Of a DNA stretch of 64,000 bases, positions 57,139-64,000 are shown in pieces. The notes below the pieces were generated by a model. The model saw only the letters and a program-made list of their open reading frames with translations, was not told the origin of the DNA and searched no databases. This DNA is from Pseudomonadota bacterium (GTDB taxonomy: Bacteria > Pseudomonadota > Gammaproteobacteria > Burkholderiales > Burkholderiaceae_F). Location: the NCBI GenBank assembly GCA_029778535.1, contig JAKOQB010000041.1, positions 184,538 to 248,537 of the forward strand, written 5' to 3'. The position numbers were made by a program, and so were the translations under genes. Positions within the stretch are counted from its first letter, which is position 1, and the number at the start of each line of letters is the position of its first letter.

Positions 57139-57921
57139 TCAGGCGGCGGGCAAAGCACGGCGCAGCGCGGCCAGCGCGGCGCGCAGCTCGTCGATCGCGA
57201 TCTGTCCGGGCGCCGAGCGGCCCTGGCCGGCCGCGAACGTCGCCGCCGAGCCGTAGGCCCAGCCGACGAGCCGCGACAGCGAGCCGATCGCGCCCATCGA
57301 CATCGAGATCAGCGGGATGCCGATCGACTGGCTGGCGCGCCAGGTCGCGGCCAGCAGCGCCAGCACGTCCTGCGGATCCCGCGGCATCACCGCGACCTTG
57401 GCGACATCCGCACCCAGGCGCTCGGCATCGATGAACTTGCGGTCCAGCGTCGCGGCGCCGGGCGTGAGCTGGAAGTCGTGATACGACATGATCATCGCGA
57501 TGCCGTTGTCCGCCGACACCGCGCGCAGGCGCCGCAGATCCTCCGGCGCATTGGACAACTCGTAATCGATCAGCTCGACGCAGCGGGCGCGGCACGCTTC
57601 GGTGTACAGCGCGACCACCGCGGGCTCGTCGATCGGGACCGGCTGGCCGCCTTCGGTCGCGTTGCGCCGGGTCAGCAGCAGCGGAATGCCGCCGCAGGCG
57701 GCCCTGATCGCGCGCGCGGTCTCGAGCACGAGCGCGGTGTCGCCGATGCCCGCGAAAAAATCGATTCGCCATTCGAGCAGGTCGGGCCGCTTCGGCGTGA
57801 TCGCGGCGACTTCGTCCAGCACCGCGGTCCGCGTCGCGCCGACCAGCGGCGTGATGATGATCGGAATCGCGCCGTCGCCAAGCGGCTTGCCTTGGACCCG
57901 GATGGGCCGGGGAGCAGTCAT
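57139..57921 (-). CDS. aroD: 3-Dehydroquinate dehydratase, type I
   Basis: 260 residues. The Schiff-base lysine is K175 in VAKVAVMP and the general base is H148 in MSYHDF, as in E. coli AroD. LEWRIDFF and LLTRRNATEGG are conserved. It dehydrates 3-dehydroquinate in the shikimate pathway. The type I enzyme is less common than type II in this group of bacteria, so it may serve quinate use or be a second enzyme; no quinate genes are near. The gap to cheZ (207 bp) holds a heptamer array. Confidence 0.93.
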   Translation of the reverse strand: MTAPRPIRVQGKPLGDGAIPIIITPLVGATRTAVLDEVAAITPKRPDLLEWRIDFFAGIGDTALVLETARAIRAACGGIPLLLTRRNATEGGQPVPIDEPAVVALYTEACRARCVELIDYELSNAPEDLRRLRAVSADNGIAMIMSYHDFQLTPGAATLDRKFIDAERLGADVAKVAVMPRDPQDVLALLAATWRASQSIGIPLISMSMGAIGSLSRLVGWAYGSAATFAAGQGRSAPGQIAIDELRAALAALRRALPAA

Positions 57922-58062
57922 CGTGTCGTCCGTTTACGTGGATCGCAGCGCGCCGCGGCGCGGTGCGGGCGGACCACATGCTATATGTGCGCGGGCGTCC
58001 GCGGCGCGCGGCTGCCGTTGCCGCATCGGCTGCGTCCGCTGCCCGGGCACTCCCAGGATTCA

Positions 58063-58131
58063 GGAGTCAGGATTGCGGATTGCGCGGGGGCGGCAACGAG
58101 CAACGAACAACGGACAACGGACAACGAATCA
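58063..58131. repeat. Heptamer arrays between aroD and cheZ
   Basis: GATTCAG, GAGTCAG, GATTGCG, GATTGCG is followed, after CGGGGGCGG, by CAACGAG, CAACGAA, CAACGGA, CAACGGA, CAACGAA. The last unit touches the complement of the cheZ stop codon (58129-58131). The remainder of the gap (57922-58062) shows no gene. Confidence 0.8.
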
Positions 58132-58797
58132 GGACCCCAGCGACGCCAGCAGGTCGTCGACCTGCGCCTGATCGGTCACGACGTCGTCGCGGCCGGCGCC
58201 ATTGACGACGGGGCCGTGCAGCTTGTCGGGTTCGACCTTCACGCGCTGCTCGGGCGGGGTGGTGTCGATCAGCAGCTTCAGCAGCTGCTCCTCCAGCGCG
58301 GTCGCCAGCGCGACGACCTTGCGGATCACCTGTCCGTTGAGGTCGTGGAAATCCTGCGCCATCATGATGTCGGTCAGGATCGCCTGCGTGGCCGAAGACT
58401 GGCCGCTGACCCGCGCGAGGAAGCCTCGCGTCTGCGCGACCAGTTCGGCGCCGGCCGGCGGGGCGCGGTCGCCGCCGGCCATGAACGCGGCCGCCACTGC
58501 CCAGCGCCGGTCGAGATGTTCGGCCTGATGTGCGAGGCATTCCTGCACGCCGCGCGCCGAGTCGACCGCGTCGAGAACTTTCTTCGCCGCCTCGCCGGTC
58601 ACGCGCGCGATGTACGCCAGCCGGTCGCGCGCGTCGGGCAGGTGCTCGCGCGCGCTCGCCAGCTCGCGGTCGTAGCCGAGTTCGCGCAGCGCGTCGTGCA
58701 GCGTGCGCGTCAGCTGGCCGATGCGCTGATGCACGTCGCTCGCCGCAGCGGCGGCGTCGGCGGGCGGCTGTAGCAGCGGCGCGTCGTCGAGCCTCAT
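58129..58797 (-). CDS. cheZ: Chemotaxis protein phosphatase CheZ
   Basis: 222 residues. The catalytic motif QDFHDLNGQVIRKV (148-161) has the Asp and Gln (D152, Q156) that match E. coli D143 and Q147. The C-terminal CheY-binding helix is DQAQVDDLLASLGS. It removes phosphate from CheY-P. ATG at 58797 with GCGGAGC upstream; 14 bp after cheY. Confidence 0.94.
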   Translation of the reverse strand: MRLDDAPLLQPPADAAAAASDVHQRIGQLTRTLHDALRELGYDRELASAREHLPDARDRLAYIARVTGEAAKKVLDAVDSARGVQECLAHQAEHLDRRWAVAAAFMAGGDRAPPAGAELVAQTRGFLARVSGQSSATQAILTDIMMAQDFHDLNGQVIRKVVALATALEEQLLKLLIDTTPPEQRVKVEPDKLHGPVVNGAGRDDVVTDQAQVDDLLASLGS

Positions 58798-58811
58798 GTC
58801 GTTGTGCTCCG

Positions 58812-59195
58812 CTACTGCAGCTTCTGCAGGATCTTCTGCACCTTCTCTGCCAGCGTGGCCTTGGTGAACGGCTTGACGATGTAGCCGTTGGCGCCCGACT
58901 GCGCGGCCAGCAGGATGTCTTCCTTCTTCGCCTCGGCCGTCACCATCAGCACCGGCAGGCTCCTGAGGCCTTCCTCGGCGCGGATGCACTTCAGCAGCTC
59001 GAAGCCGTTCATGTTCGGCATGTTGATGTCGGACGCGACGAAGTCGAACGTGCCGGACTTCGGCATCGCCAGCGCGATCGCGCCGTCCTCGGCTTCCTCG
59101 GCGTAGCCGTAGCCGATCTCCTTCAGCAGGTTGCGCACGATGCGCCGCATCGTCGAGAAATCGTCGACGATCAGGAAGCGCGGATCAGCGGTCAT
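58812..59195 (-). CDS. cheY: Chemotaxis response regulator CheY
   Basis: 127 residues, a single receiver domain. Acidic pair DD (11-12), phospho-Asp D56 in [11 protein letters not shown], Thr in [10 protein letters not shown] and Lys K108 in IVKPF are all present. Phosphorylated CheY binds FliM to change rotation. No CheA gene is in the window. It is followed directly by cheZ and preceded by motB with a 117-bp gap that holds nothing clear. Confidence 0.96.
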   Translation of the reverse strand: MTADPRFLIVDDFSTMRRIVRNLLKEIGYGYAEEAEDGAIALAMPKSGTFDFVASDINMPNMNGFELLKCIRAEEGLRSLPVLMVTAEAKKEDILLAAQSGANGYIVKPFTKATLAEKVQKILQKLQ

Positions 59196-59312
59196 GAGGG
59201 CTCCAGTACATCAGGCGTGCGGCCCGCGCCGCGATGCGACCGGTCGAGTCTGCGGCCGCGCCGGCCGCGGCGATCGCCGAAAAACGCCGGGAAAGCCGCG
59301 CCGAAGCGCGCC

Positions 59313-60290
59313 TCATTGCGCCGCGGGCGCGGGCGGGGCTTCGGCAGCAGGCGTCTCGGCCGCGGGCGCCTCGGGCGACAGCGACTGCTCGACATCCGCG
59401 GCGGTGCCGGCTTCGATCTCGCCGTGCGCGCGATTGAGCCTTTCTTCGGCCAGCTTGTTCAGCACGATGATCGAGATGCGCCGGTTCAGCGGGCTCTTGG
59501 GGTCGTCCTTGACCAGCAGGCTCGAGTCCGCGAGCCCGACCACGCGCACGATCTTGTCGGTGTTCATACCGCCGGAGATCAGTTCGCGCCGCGATGCGTT
59601 GGCGCGGTCGGCGGACAGCTCCCAGTTCGAGTAGCCGCGTTCGCCGCCCGCGTACTGCGCGCTGTCGGTGTGGCCCGACAGCGCGATCTTGCTGTCGACG
59701 TCGTTGAGCACCTTGCCGATCTCGTGCAGGATCTCGCGCATGTACGGCTGCACCGCGGCCGACCCGAGCGCGAACATCGGCCGGTTCAGGTCGTCGACGA
59801 TCTGCACGCGCAGGCCGTCGGGCGTGATCTCCACGCGGATCTGGTTGCGGAACTCGGCGAGCTTCGGCGTGGCGAGGATCGCGGCGTCGAGCCGCTCCTT
59901 CAGTTTGCCCATGCGCTCGCGCTCGAGCCTCTCCAGCTCGGCGCGCATCTCCTGCGGCGTGCGCCGGCGCGACTGGTTCTCGCCCTTCTTGATCTGGCCG
60001 GCCGAGCGCGTGAGATCCGCGCCGCCGCCCTGGATCACGCTGGTCGCGTCGCCCGAGCCAGAGCCGCCGAGCATCGCCACCTGAAGCGGCGAGCTGAAAT
60101 AGTCGGCGATGCCCTTGAGATCCCCCTTGGTGGTCGAGCCGAGCAGCCACATCAGCAGGAAGAACGCCATCATCGCGGTGACGAAGTCCGCATATGCGAT
60201 CTTCCACGCCGCGCTGTGCCCGCCGTGGCCGCCCTTCTTGATGCGCTTGATGACGATGGTGCTCTTCGCTTTTTCGCCGGTGTTGGCCAT
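59313..60290 (-). CDS. motB: Flagellar motor stator protein MotB
   Basis: 325 residues from the ATG at 60290 (MANTGEKAKSTIVIKRIKKG). The membrane span carries the proton-binding Asp D35 in AYADFVTAMMAFFLLMWLLG. The plug segment and an OmpA-type peptidoglycan domain follow (IALSGHTDSAQY, NWELSADRANASRRELI, NRRISIIVL). The C-terminus is a Pro/Ala/Glu tail. No ribosome site precedes the ATG: a heptamer array runs up to it, and the reading frame continues open upstream through the array to 60362. Confidence 0.95.
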   Translation of the reverse strand: MANTGEKAKSTIVIKRIKKGGHGGHSAAWKIAYADFVTAMMAFFLLMWLLGSTTKGDLKGIADYFSSPLQVAMLGGSGSGDATSVIQGGGADLTRSAGQIKKGENQSRRRTPQEMRAELERLERERMGKLKERLDAAILATPKLAEFRNQIRVEITPDGLRVQIVDDLNRPMFALGSAAVQPYMREILHEIGKVLNDVDSKIALSGHTDSAQYAGGERGYSNWELSADRANASRRELISGGMNTDKIVRVVGLADSSLLVKDDPKSPLNRRISIIVLNKLAEERLNRAHGEIEAGTAADVEQSLSPEAPAAETPAAEAPPAPAAQ

Positions 60291-60382
60291 GGTCCGTGAT
60301 CCGTGATCCGTGATCTGCGATCCGTGATCCGTTTCCCGTGCACTGCGATCCACACGGATCACAGATCACGGATCACGGATCA
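60291..60382. repeat. Heptamer array in inverted halves between motB and motA
   Basis: Left half GTGATCC units (with GTGATCT, GCGATCC), centre CCCGTGCACTGCGATCC, right half CGGATCAC/AGATCAC units; the halves can pair into a long hairpin. The centre is shared with the element at 37563-37647. The array's first bases supply the motA stop codon (AAG CGG TGA TCC) and its last bases reach the motB start. Confidence 0.85.
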
Positions 60383-61240
60383 CCGCTTCTGCTTCACATG
60401 CTTCTCCAGCTCGATGAACGTCGGCCGCTCGGTCGAGTACAGGACCTTGCGGCCGAACTCGACCGCGACCGCCGGCGCGTAGCCCTGCAGGCTGGCGAGC
60501 AGGGTTGCCTTCACGCACTGCAGTTCCTTGGTTTCCTCGTCGGCCTTCTGCTCGAGCAGCGCGGCCAAGGGGCTCACGAAACCGTAGGAGAGCAGGATGC
60601 CGAGGAACGTGCCGACCAGCGCGCTGGCGATCATCGCACCCAGCTCGGACGGCGGCTTGCCGACCGAGGCCATCGTCTTGACCACGCCGAGCACCGCGGC
60701 GACGATGCCGAACGCCGGCAGCGCATCGCCGACCTTCTGGATCGCGTGCGCGGGCGCGACCGCCTCGTGATGGTGCGTCTCGATCTCCTGGTCCATCAGG
60801 CTTTCGATCTCGTGCGGGTTCATGTTCCCCGACACCATCATGCGCAGGTAGTCGGTGACGAACTCGAGCAGGTGATGGTCGGCCGCGATCAGCTTGTGCT
60901 TCTGGAACAGCGCGCTCTTGTGCGGATCCTCGATGTCGGATTCGATCGCCATCATCCCTTCCTTGCGCACCTTGGTCAGGATGTCGTACAGCAGCGCCAT
61001 CAGCGCGAGGTAGCGCGCCTTCGACTGCTTGGAGCCCTTGAACACGCGCGGCAGCGCCTTGACGGTCGCCGAGATCGTCTTGTTCGAGTTGCCGACCAGG
61101 AACGCGCCCGCGGCCGCGCCGGCGATCACCAGCATCTCGTGCGGCACCGCGTGCGCGAGCACGCCGAAATTGCCGCCGGTGACCGCATACGCGCCGAGCA
61201 CGCAGGCCAGCACGACGACGTAACCGATGAGGACGAACAT
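60380..61240 (-). CDS. motA: Flagellar motor stator protein MotA
   Basis: 286 residues with four membrane helices (about 2-20, 32-50, 170-190, 202-222). The cytoplasmic loop with the torque residues lies between, and helices three and four hold AFGIVAAVLGVVKTMASVGK and VGTFLGILLSYGFVSPLAAL, with the conserved prolines of proton-driven stators. It forms the stator with MotB. AGGGAAGGG lies 12 bases before the ATG. A FliA-type promoter is about 70 bp upstream. Confidence 0.96.
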   Translation of the reverse strand: MFVLIGYVVVLACVLGAYAVTGGNFGVLAHAVPHEMLVIAGAAAGAFLVGNSNKTISATVKALPRVFKGSKQSKARYLALMALLYDILTKVRKEGMMAIESDIEDPHKSALFQKHKLIAADHHLLEFVTDYLRMMVSGNMNPHEIESLMDQEIETHHHEAVAPAHAIQKVGDALPAFGIVAAVLGVVKTMASVGKPPSELGAMIASALVGTFLGILLSYGFVSPLAALLEQKADEETKELQCVKATLLASLQGYAPAVAVEFGRKVLYSTERPTFIELEKHVKQKR

Positions 61241-61310
61241 TCCGCGTCAACCCTTCCCTGGTGGAACGCGCGGGCACGACACAGGATCGGCTCGGCGCTG
61301 CGCTTTCCGT

Positions 61311-61338
61311 GTTTCGGCAGGCAGCGGGTCCAACTTGA
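61311..61338 (-). promoter_or_regulatory. Putative FliA (sigma-28) promoter of motAB
   Basis: On the minus strand TCAAGTTG, a 12-bp spacer and GCCGAAAC match the flagellar consensus TAAAGTTT-N11-GCCGATAA at six and six of eight bases. It would start transcription about 64 bp before motA. The 353-bp region 61241-61593 also holds a palindromic repeat and the flhC terminator, but no gene. Confidence 0.55.
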
Positions 61339-61448
61339 ACCGGCCGGCCGCCGCGCGCGCCGGGATTCCCGTTGCGCGCCAGCCACTTGGGCCGATGCGT
61401 CGAATTGGCACGGCAAGCGGGCGCAACTTTCGCGCTGCCGTGGATTGC

Positions 61449-61488
61449 TCCCTCTCCCACATCAGTGGGAGAGGGTCGGGGTGAGGGC
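61449..61488. repeat. REP-like palindromic repeat between motA and flhC
   Basis: CTCTCCCAC and GTGGGAGAG pair around ATCA, followed by GGTCGGGGTGAGGG. It is the intergenic counterpart of the repeat inserted in aceE (23325-23371). Confidence 0.7.
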
Positions 61489-61532
61489 ATTCGGTCGGGA
61501 GAAAGAGCCCACCGCGACGGCTCGCTGCCGGC

Positions 61533-61560
61533 AAAAAAACGCCCGGCGCGAGGCCGGGCG
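61533..61560 (-). terminator. Intrinsic terminator of flhDC
   Basis: On the minus strand CGCCCGGC-CTCGC-GCCGGGCG forms an 8-bp perfect stem with a 5-base loop, followed by seven T. It lies 34 bp after the flhC stop and separates flhDC from motAB, which has its own promoter. Confidence 0.9.
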
Positions 61561-61593
61561 AAGTCGGAGGAAGTCTGGAACGGGTTCCGGGGC

Positions 61594-62139
61594 TCAGGCC
61601 GCCAGTGCTTCGAGCTTGCGCGCCGGTCCCTTGCCCTTGCCGGCGCGCGCGGGCGGCTCGCACAGGCCGCACACGTATTTGTCGTTCAGGTCGTAGGTGT
61701 GGGTGACGAATTTGCCGCCGCACTTGCAGCAGGGCGTGAGCCGCACCATGCCGGCGTCGACGAACTTGACCAGCCGCCACGCGCGCGTGATCGACAGCAT
61801 CGCCTCGATGCCCTGCGCGCCGACCTGCTCGAGGTAGAGCTGATAGGCCTTGATGATCGCGTCGATCTCTTCCAGCTCGGTGGTCTTGTTCAGGTATTCG
61901 TAGATGTTCAGGAACAGCGACGAGTGGATGTTGGGCTGCCAGGTCATGAACCAGTCGGTCGAGAACGGCAGCATGCCGCGCGCCGGAGATTCACCCTGGA
62001 CTTCCTTGTACAGGCGCAGCAACCGCTCGTACGACAGGTCGGTCTCCGACTCCAGCACCTGCAGCCGTGCCCCCAGCTTGATCAGCGCGATCGCGCGCTG
62101 GATCTGCTGGCTCTCTGAAACGATGCTCTTGATCCTCAT
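61594..62139 (-). CDS. flhC: Flagellar transcriptional activator FlhC
   Basis: 181 residues. The zinc ligands C137, C140, C157 and C160 (PCCKCGG... YVCGLC) are at the same positions as in E. coli. ALIKLGARLQVLESETDLSY opens the protein and MLPFSTDWFMTWQPNIHSSL is conserved. With FlhD it forms the FlhD4C2 activator of class II flagellar genes. AGGAGG-like ribosome site (GGGAGGAAGC); 27 bp after flhD. Confidence 0.96.
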   Translation of the reverse strand: MRIKSIVSESQQIQRAIALIKLGARLQVLESETDLSYERLLRLYKEVQGESPARGMLPFSTDWFMTWQPNIHSSLFLNIYEYLNKTTELEEIDAIIKAYQLYLEQVGAQGIEAMLSITRAWRLVKFVDAGMVRLTPCCKCGGKFVTHTYDLNDKYVCGLCEPPARAGKGKGPARKLEALAA

Positions 62140-62166
62140 GACGCTTCCTCCCGCTTTTTCTTTCAG

Positions 62167-62511
62167 TCATTGAGCGTCGTGCAGTTGACCAGCCATGACA
62201 ATGTTGGCGTGCAACCCCGCCACGGCGCCGGTGCCCGCATTCCGCGCCTTGCTGTGGCTGGTCAGCAGGCTCCACACCATGTCGTCGTCGAAACGGAAGC
62301 GGCAGATCAACTGATTCGCGCCGGCGATGCGCATCAGTTGCGCGGGCGTCAGCTGATCGATCACGCCGGCGACTTCCTCGCTGATGCCGAGCCGATACAG
62401 CGCCTGCGCCTTGTCGGCACGGATCATGTGCTGCGCCAGCACCAGGTAGGCCAGGTTGACCTCACGCACTTCTTCCAGCAGTTGATCGTTAGGGAAGGCC
62501 GCGGCATTCAT
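62167..62511 (-). CDS. flhD: Flagellar transcriptional activator FlhD
   Basis: 114 residues. LLEEVREVNLAYLVLAQHMI and ALYRLGISEEVAGVIDQLTP and IAGANQLICRFRFDDDMVW are diagnostic. The ATG at 62511 with GGAG 9 bases upstream was chosen over the ATG at 62526, which contains that site. Start of the flhDC operon. The 420-bp gap to fliC carries the fliC promoter; no flhD promoter could be pinned down. Confidence 0.94.
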   Translation of the reverse strand: MNAAAFPNDQLLEEVREVNLAYLVLAQHMIRADKAQALYRLGISEEVAGVIDQLTPAQLMRIAGANQLICRFRFDDDMVWSLLTSHSKARNAGTGAVAGLHANIVMAGQLHDAQ

Positions 62512-62763
62512 CGTCGATGACTCCATTCAGAAGGTTGGTCGGCGTTCGTTCTATGCGTTGCGAAGTGAGGCCATTGTGTCGATCGCTCGAATTGCCGGAA
62601 ATCGGCGCATCACTCATTCTTGTGTCGGCACGCCGCCGACAGGCATGTCGGCGCGCTTCCTACAGCGGCGATCGCGCCGCGCGTGCGTCGGCGCGCGCCG
62701 ACCGGTTGCGCGGCGCCTGTACATCGAACGCTTGACGCGCGCCGGAGAAATCCCGCCGCTGCC

Positions 62764-62791
62764 TAAAGTTCGCGACAGCGGGCTCCGATAA
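62764..62791 (+). promoter_or_regulatory. FliA (sigma-28) promoter of fliC
   Basis: TAAAGTTC, a 12-bp spacer and TCCGATAA match the flagellar late consensus at seven of eight bases in each box. It gives a leader of about 135 bases before fliC. The leader may hold control signals, but nothing specific could be seen. Confidence 0.85.
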
Positions 62792-62931
62792 GCAAGCTAA
62801 CGCGGCACCGACAGGCTTCACATCAGGACCGCGTGGCCCCGAGGGTGCCACCCAATGGCAGCCGCTAGGGGGAAAGGTGAACCAGCCGATCCGATAGCGG
62901 CTGCCTGGTCAAACTTGAAAGGAGCTTCGAA

Positions 62932-63744
62932 ATGGCAAGCATCAACACCAACCTGATGTCGCTGAACGCCGCGCGCAACCTCAGCTCGTCGCAGAACGCG
63001 ATGTCCAACGCCGTGCAGCGCCTGTCGTCGGGCCTGCGCGTGAACAGCGCGAAGGACGACGCCGCCGGCATCGCGATCGCGACCAAGATGGATTCGCAGG
63101 CGCGCGGCATGAACGTCGCGATCCGCAACGCGAACGATGGCATCTCGCTGCTGCAGACCGCTGAGGGCGCGCTCGCGACGATCAGCGGCATCTTCCAGCG
63201 CATGCGCGAACTGGCGGTGCAGTCGGCCAACGCGACCAACGGTACGTCCGATCGCGGCAACCTCAACACCGAGTACCAGGCTTTGGCGAGCGAGGTCACG
63301 CGAATCGCCAATACGACGCAATTCAACGGCGTCAAGGTTGTCTCCACCGGCGCCGGCGCACAGGCGTTCCAGGTCGGCGCCAACGGCAGCGAGACGCTTT
63401 CGGTGACGACGACTGATGCGACGGCCTATCTGGCCACGCCGGGCGACCTGACCAGCGCCGCCAACGCGACGACCGCGATCGGCGCGCTCGACACGGCGTT
63501 GACCTCCCTGAACACCGACCGCGCGACCTACGGCGCAGGCCTGAACCGCCTCGAGTTCACCGTCCAGAACCTGCAGGTCGGCGTCGAGAACCAGACTGCT
63601 GCGCGCAGCCGGATCATGGACGCGGACTACGCGGCCGAGACCGCCAACCTGACGCGCGCGCAGATCCTGCAGCAGGCCGGCACCGCGATGCTGGCGCAGG
63701 CCAACCAGGCGCCGCAGACGGTCCTGTCGCTGCTGCGCGGCTGA
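62932..63744 (+). CDS. fliC: Flagellin
   Basis: 270 residues, a short flagellin with only the conserved D0/D1 ends and a small middle. N-terminal ASINTNLMSLNAARNLSSSQ and QRLSSGLRVNSAKDDAAGIA, C-terminal RIMDADYAAETANLTRAQIL and the end LSLLRG. The variable D2/D3 part is nearly absent (only about 140-190). AAAGGAG is 8 bases before the ATG. Transcription from a strong sigma-28 promoter; terminated by a strong hairpin. No second flagellin gene is seen. Confidence 0.97.
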   Translation: MASINTNLMSLNAARNLSSSQNAMSNAVQRLSSGLRVNSAKDDAAGIAIATKMDSQARGMNVAIRNANDGISLLQTAEGALATISGIFQRMRELAVQSANATNGTSDRGNLNTEYQALASEVTRIANTTQFNGVKVVSTGAGAQAFQVGANGSETLSVTTTDATAYLATPGDLTSAANATTAIGALDTALTSLNTDRATYGAGLNRLEFTVQNLQVGVENQTAARSRIMDADYAAETANLTRAQILQQAGTAMLAQANQAPQTVLSLLRG

Positions 63745-63770
63745 TACGGGTCGGTCATCTACGTACGACG

Positions 63771-63797
63771 AAAGGGGCCGCGCAAGCGGCCCCTTTT
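63771..63797 (+). terminator. Intrinsic terminator of fliC
   Basis: AAAGGGGCCGC and GCGGCCCCTTT form an 11-bp perfect stem around GCAA, with the T-run at the end of the stem. It lies 26 bp after the stop codon. Confidence 0.93.
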
Positions 63798-63802
63798 GCT
63801 TG

Positions 63803-64000
63803 GTGCGCCCGGCAGGGCGCACTCACTTAGAGGTGAGAGTCCTCGACCCGCCCGGCAAGGGGAAGGGTTAGCTGAACGGCAGGGGTGTCGTGGGTAACTG
63901 CGAATCTGGAGGAAGCCGAAGGCAAAGCGCTGGCCTGACGAACAGGAAGCGGATAGGAGGCATCGCGGCGGGGTGAGGCGGCCAATATCGTCAAAGCCCG
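63803..64000 (+). mobile_element. Group II intron, 5' end (cut by the window edge)
   Basis: The sequence starts with the group II intron 5' consensus GTGCG, folds as GTGCGCCC-GGCA-GGGCGCAC, and continues with the well-known GAGGTGAGAGTCCTC segment and then GGGTTAGCTGAACGGCAGG and GAACAGGAAGCGGATAGGAG, typical of domain I. It begins 6 bases after the fliC terminator stem. Group IIC introns favour such sites. The reverse transcriptase and 3' end lie outside the window, so completeness and class cannot be judged. Confidence 0.75.

Noticed and set aside
63745..63802. A second short gene after fliC
   Set aside because: The region consists of the terminator and the start of the intron; no start with a ribosome site is present.

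Overview
The window is very GC-rich, densely packed DNA that looks like chromosome from a betaproteobacterium, probably Burkholderiales-like. The reasons are the FlhDC flagellar master regulator, the fliEFGHIJK/fliLMNOPQR gene order, a homodimeric-type pyruvate dehydrogenase E1, a BPSS1780-type membrane protein, DenD and an Aap-type amino-acid ABC transporter. No rRNA, tRNA or CRISPR array was seen. This assignment rests on gene content alone.

Region 1 (1-8400): the 3' end of an amino-acid ABC transporter operon (substrate-binding protein, two permeases, ATPase), then a minus-strand block holding haoA (octaheme hydroxylamine-oxidoreductase type cytochrome), haoB and a MocR/PdxR-type regulator. 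The block is bounded on the left by the intact transporter ATPase gene and on the right by a decayed second copy of that gene's 3' end, in the same orientation. It therefore looks like an acquired segment between direct repeats. The usual electron partners of HAO (c554/cM552) and ammonia monooxygenase are not in the window.

Region 2 (8500-20600): an accessory region of exported proteins. Remnants of a SARP/BTAD activator and of a CsgG-like gene precede a tightly coupled set: an IPT/TIG-like exported protein, a CsgG-family protein, two lipoproteins, an OmpA-domain protein and a DUF3617 protein. A TPR/winged-helix regulator, a second DUF3617 gene, a second small exported protein and a polytopic membrane protein follow. 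A shared 25-bp motif lies upstream of both groups. I do not recognise this as a described system; it is the best candidate for a new envelope or secretion locus.

Region 3 (20600-36800): mostly housekeeping and metabolic genes: fused MFS/spermidine-synthase-like protein, aceE, methionine gamma-lyase with a divergent Lrp-type regulator, AI-2E-family permease, dihydroorotase, DUF3025 protein, DenD-type dehydrogenase, a TPP enzyme, a PlpD-like patatin autotransporter and a CbiM-like protein. Palindromic repeats sit inside or against several of these genes.

Region 4 (36800-64000): flagellar and chemotaxis genes in two blocks (fliRQPONML-KJIHGF with fliE divergent; cheZ-cheY-motB-motA-flhC-flhD with fliC divergent). 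Between them lie a TonB-receptor/YfiR/giant hybrid-kinase module, an aldo/keto reductase and aroD. Most open intercistronic gaps of the flagellar blocks are filled by arrays with a 7-bp period that abut or supply the neighbouring stop and start codons. FliA-type promoters are visible upstream of fliC, motA and fliL. fliC ends in a strong terminator, and just after it the 5' end of a group II intron begins and runs off the window.
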